This document shows, in pieces, positions 62,741-64,000 of a DNA stretch of 64,000 bases. The stretch's first letter is position 1. Each line of letters starts with the position of its first letter. Position numbers and translations under genes: made by a program. The DNA comes from Castor canadensis (taxonomy: Eukaryota > Chordata > Mammalia > Rodentia > Castoridae): NCBI RefSeq assembly GCF_047511655.1, contig NC_133399.1:5831333-5895332 (forward strand), given 5' to 3'. The notes below the pieces were generated by a model. It was not told the origin of the DNA. It saw nothing but the letters and a program-made list of their open reading frames with translations, and did not search any database.

Positions 62741-63250
62741 TTCATTTCTTCAAATTCATTTAGAAGGTCATTGGCTCTGACCTTCCTGTGTTTCTAATAG
62801 AAAAAAATAATTTGGGTAGGGCAGTGGTGATTTTTTGATGAGGGCTGTCTCAATTAACAGCTGCATTAGTCCTCAACCACAAGGCATTTTGCAATATCCT
62901 GCTAAAATTAAAACTCCAGACATTACGACCAAGGAGGTTAAGAATGAGCTCATCCAACCCTTGCATCTCCCAAAAAATTTTCAATTAAGTCAGTGAAGAG
63001 ATCATTTATGTCTGAAATTTCAGCTAATTCCTTGGATATGGTAGTTAATCCCTGTAGGGCCTTTGTAATAGTTCCATTGTGGGCTGAATTATTTGGTATA
63101 TATGTGCAACACAAAACTCCAAATTTTGCAAACTCCAACATTTCAGCCAACATGAAGTGTAATGCTAATCTGTGTTCCCAAGCCATTTGAATAGTTGGTC
63201 CCAAATGTTTTGCTATTCTTTTGATAGTGTCCCTGAGAGAGATAAGAAGA
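62741..63250 (-). pseudogene. Retroviral env transmembrane-subunit remnant, right copy
   Basis: The minus-strand frame reads through the Cys-Cys motif ('CCTYIPNN'), then 'ALQGLTTISKELAEIS', and stops at 62950. The paralogous copy stops earlier, at 5462. The lesions differ, so each copy decayed further after the duplication. Upstream of about 63250 the match to the left copy ends and the sequence is A/G-rich (63300-63420). Confidence 0.7.
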
Positions 63251-63514
63251 TAACCAAGAAACCAGTTACATTTACAATAGGCACCTGTCTGAAAAAAGAA
63301 ATATTTACATGATAAAGCAGATAATTTAGAAAAAGTTGCCCAGCCAAATGAAAGAAGAATGAAAAGAAAGGAGGAATGAAGACAGAATAAGAAGGAAGAA
63401 AGAAAGGAAGCAAAGAAGAGATGAACAGCAGAAGCACATGACAGTAATTGAGGCAAGGCTTGGAGGGACAAGATTTCAAGCCAGCACTTGGGAAGGATCA
63501 GTCATGAAGATCAA

Positions 63515-63745
63515 AAGTTCCAGGTCAGATCTGGTGGCTTAGGCTTATGCCTGTCATCATTGCTAGTTACTAGGCAGAGATCAGGGGGACTGAGTTTCAA
63601 AACTAGCACAGACAAATAGTTTGCAAGACACTGTGTTGATACTATCCAACACAATAATAGTCTGTTGGAGTGGATCAAGTGTTAGTGCCTGAGCTAGCAT
63701 GGATGAGTCTTGAGTTCAAATCCCATTACCACCAACAAAAGAAGT
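63515..63745 (+). mobile_element. Two-part tRNA-like SINE
   Basis: The head 'ggtggcttaggcttatgcct' and tail 'gagtggatcaagtgttagtg', ending 'gttcaaatcccattaccacc'. Confidence 0.85.
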
Positions 63746-64000
63746 GTTCAAAAATACTCTGGACTCCACAGGGAAACCATATCTTAAGTATATATGTCCA
63801 TAACATTGACAATAAAGATCAATCATACAGTGCTTGCTTAACACACAAAATAACCTGGGTTATAGTCCAGTACAAAGAAAGGTACATGATAGCATACTTT
63901 ATGGTCCAGTAATGAGCAGGTTTACAGCAGCAATAGCAATATCTGCCTGCAACAAGGTTTCTCAACTTCAGCACTAGCAACATTAGGGGCTTGATATTTA
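63746..64000. other. No gene recognised at the right end
   Basis: Short open frames only (80 codons at 63670-63912, largely within the SINE). Confidence 0.45.

Overview
This window is mammalian nuclear DNA. It has AT-rich intergenic sequence, GT-AG introns, LINE-1 (L1) ORF2 remnants, many tRNA-like SINEs and decayed endogenous retroviruses (ERVs). The two-part SINE (a 'ggtggctcatgcctgtaatcc' type head joined to an ID-like 'gtggctcaagtggtagagc' type tail) and the KRAB sequence point to a rodent. I lean towards the Castorimorpha (beaver or kangaroo-rat group), but that is an impression from memory, not a search.

One protein-coding gene can be supported: a plus-strand KRAB C2H2 zinc-finger (KRAB-ZNF) gene. 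Its KRAB-A exon is at 52782-52908 (127 bp), a short linker exon at 53120-53171, and the zinc-finger exon at 53820-55197. The finger exon has three worn-out fingers, then eleven intact ones, then a frameshifted tail. A likely first exon and promoter lie about 26 kb upstream: two CCAAT boxes and a CpG-bearing stretch at 26600-27050, with coding sequence at 26777-26806 ending in ATG directly before a splice donor. Joined in phase, these exons predict a 528-residue protein. A decayed tandem copy of the promoter and first exon lies at 25104-26130. Decayed fingers continue to about 55960 in the 3' flank.

The rest is duplicated and transposon-derived DNA. (1) The two ends of the window are paralogous: 1-1050 matches 56943-58045, and 3370-5730 matches 61040-63240, both about 57 kb apart. 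The window therefore holds about one period of an old tandem duplication of the kind that builds KRAB-ZNF clusters. (2) Blocks A (15120-17470), B (30175-34520) and C (47157-51395) are direct repeats spaced 16-17 kb apart, with older relatives at 21395-22340 and 28190-28615. (3) There are inverted pairs: 1312-3345 with 43629-41540, and 9880-10480 with 21130-20530. (4) Several LTR families, called here Z, W, V, U, X and Y, occur with fragments of leader, env and polypurine tract, all broken. (5) L1 fragments lie at 4703-4837, 7905-9110 and 40154-41035.

Together the layout describes a fast-evolving KRAB-ZNF locus: one apparently intact repressor-type gene surrounded by the kinds of retroelement such proteins usually silence. 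I see no RNA gene, CRISPR array or other non-standard system. Identities were judged by eye; no alignment or database search was run.
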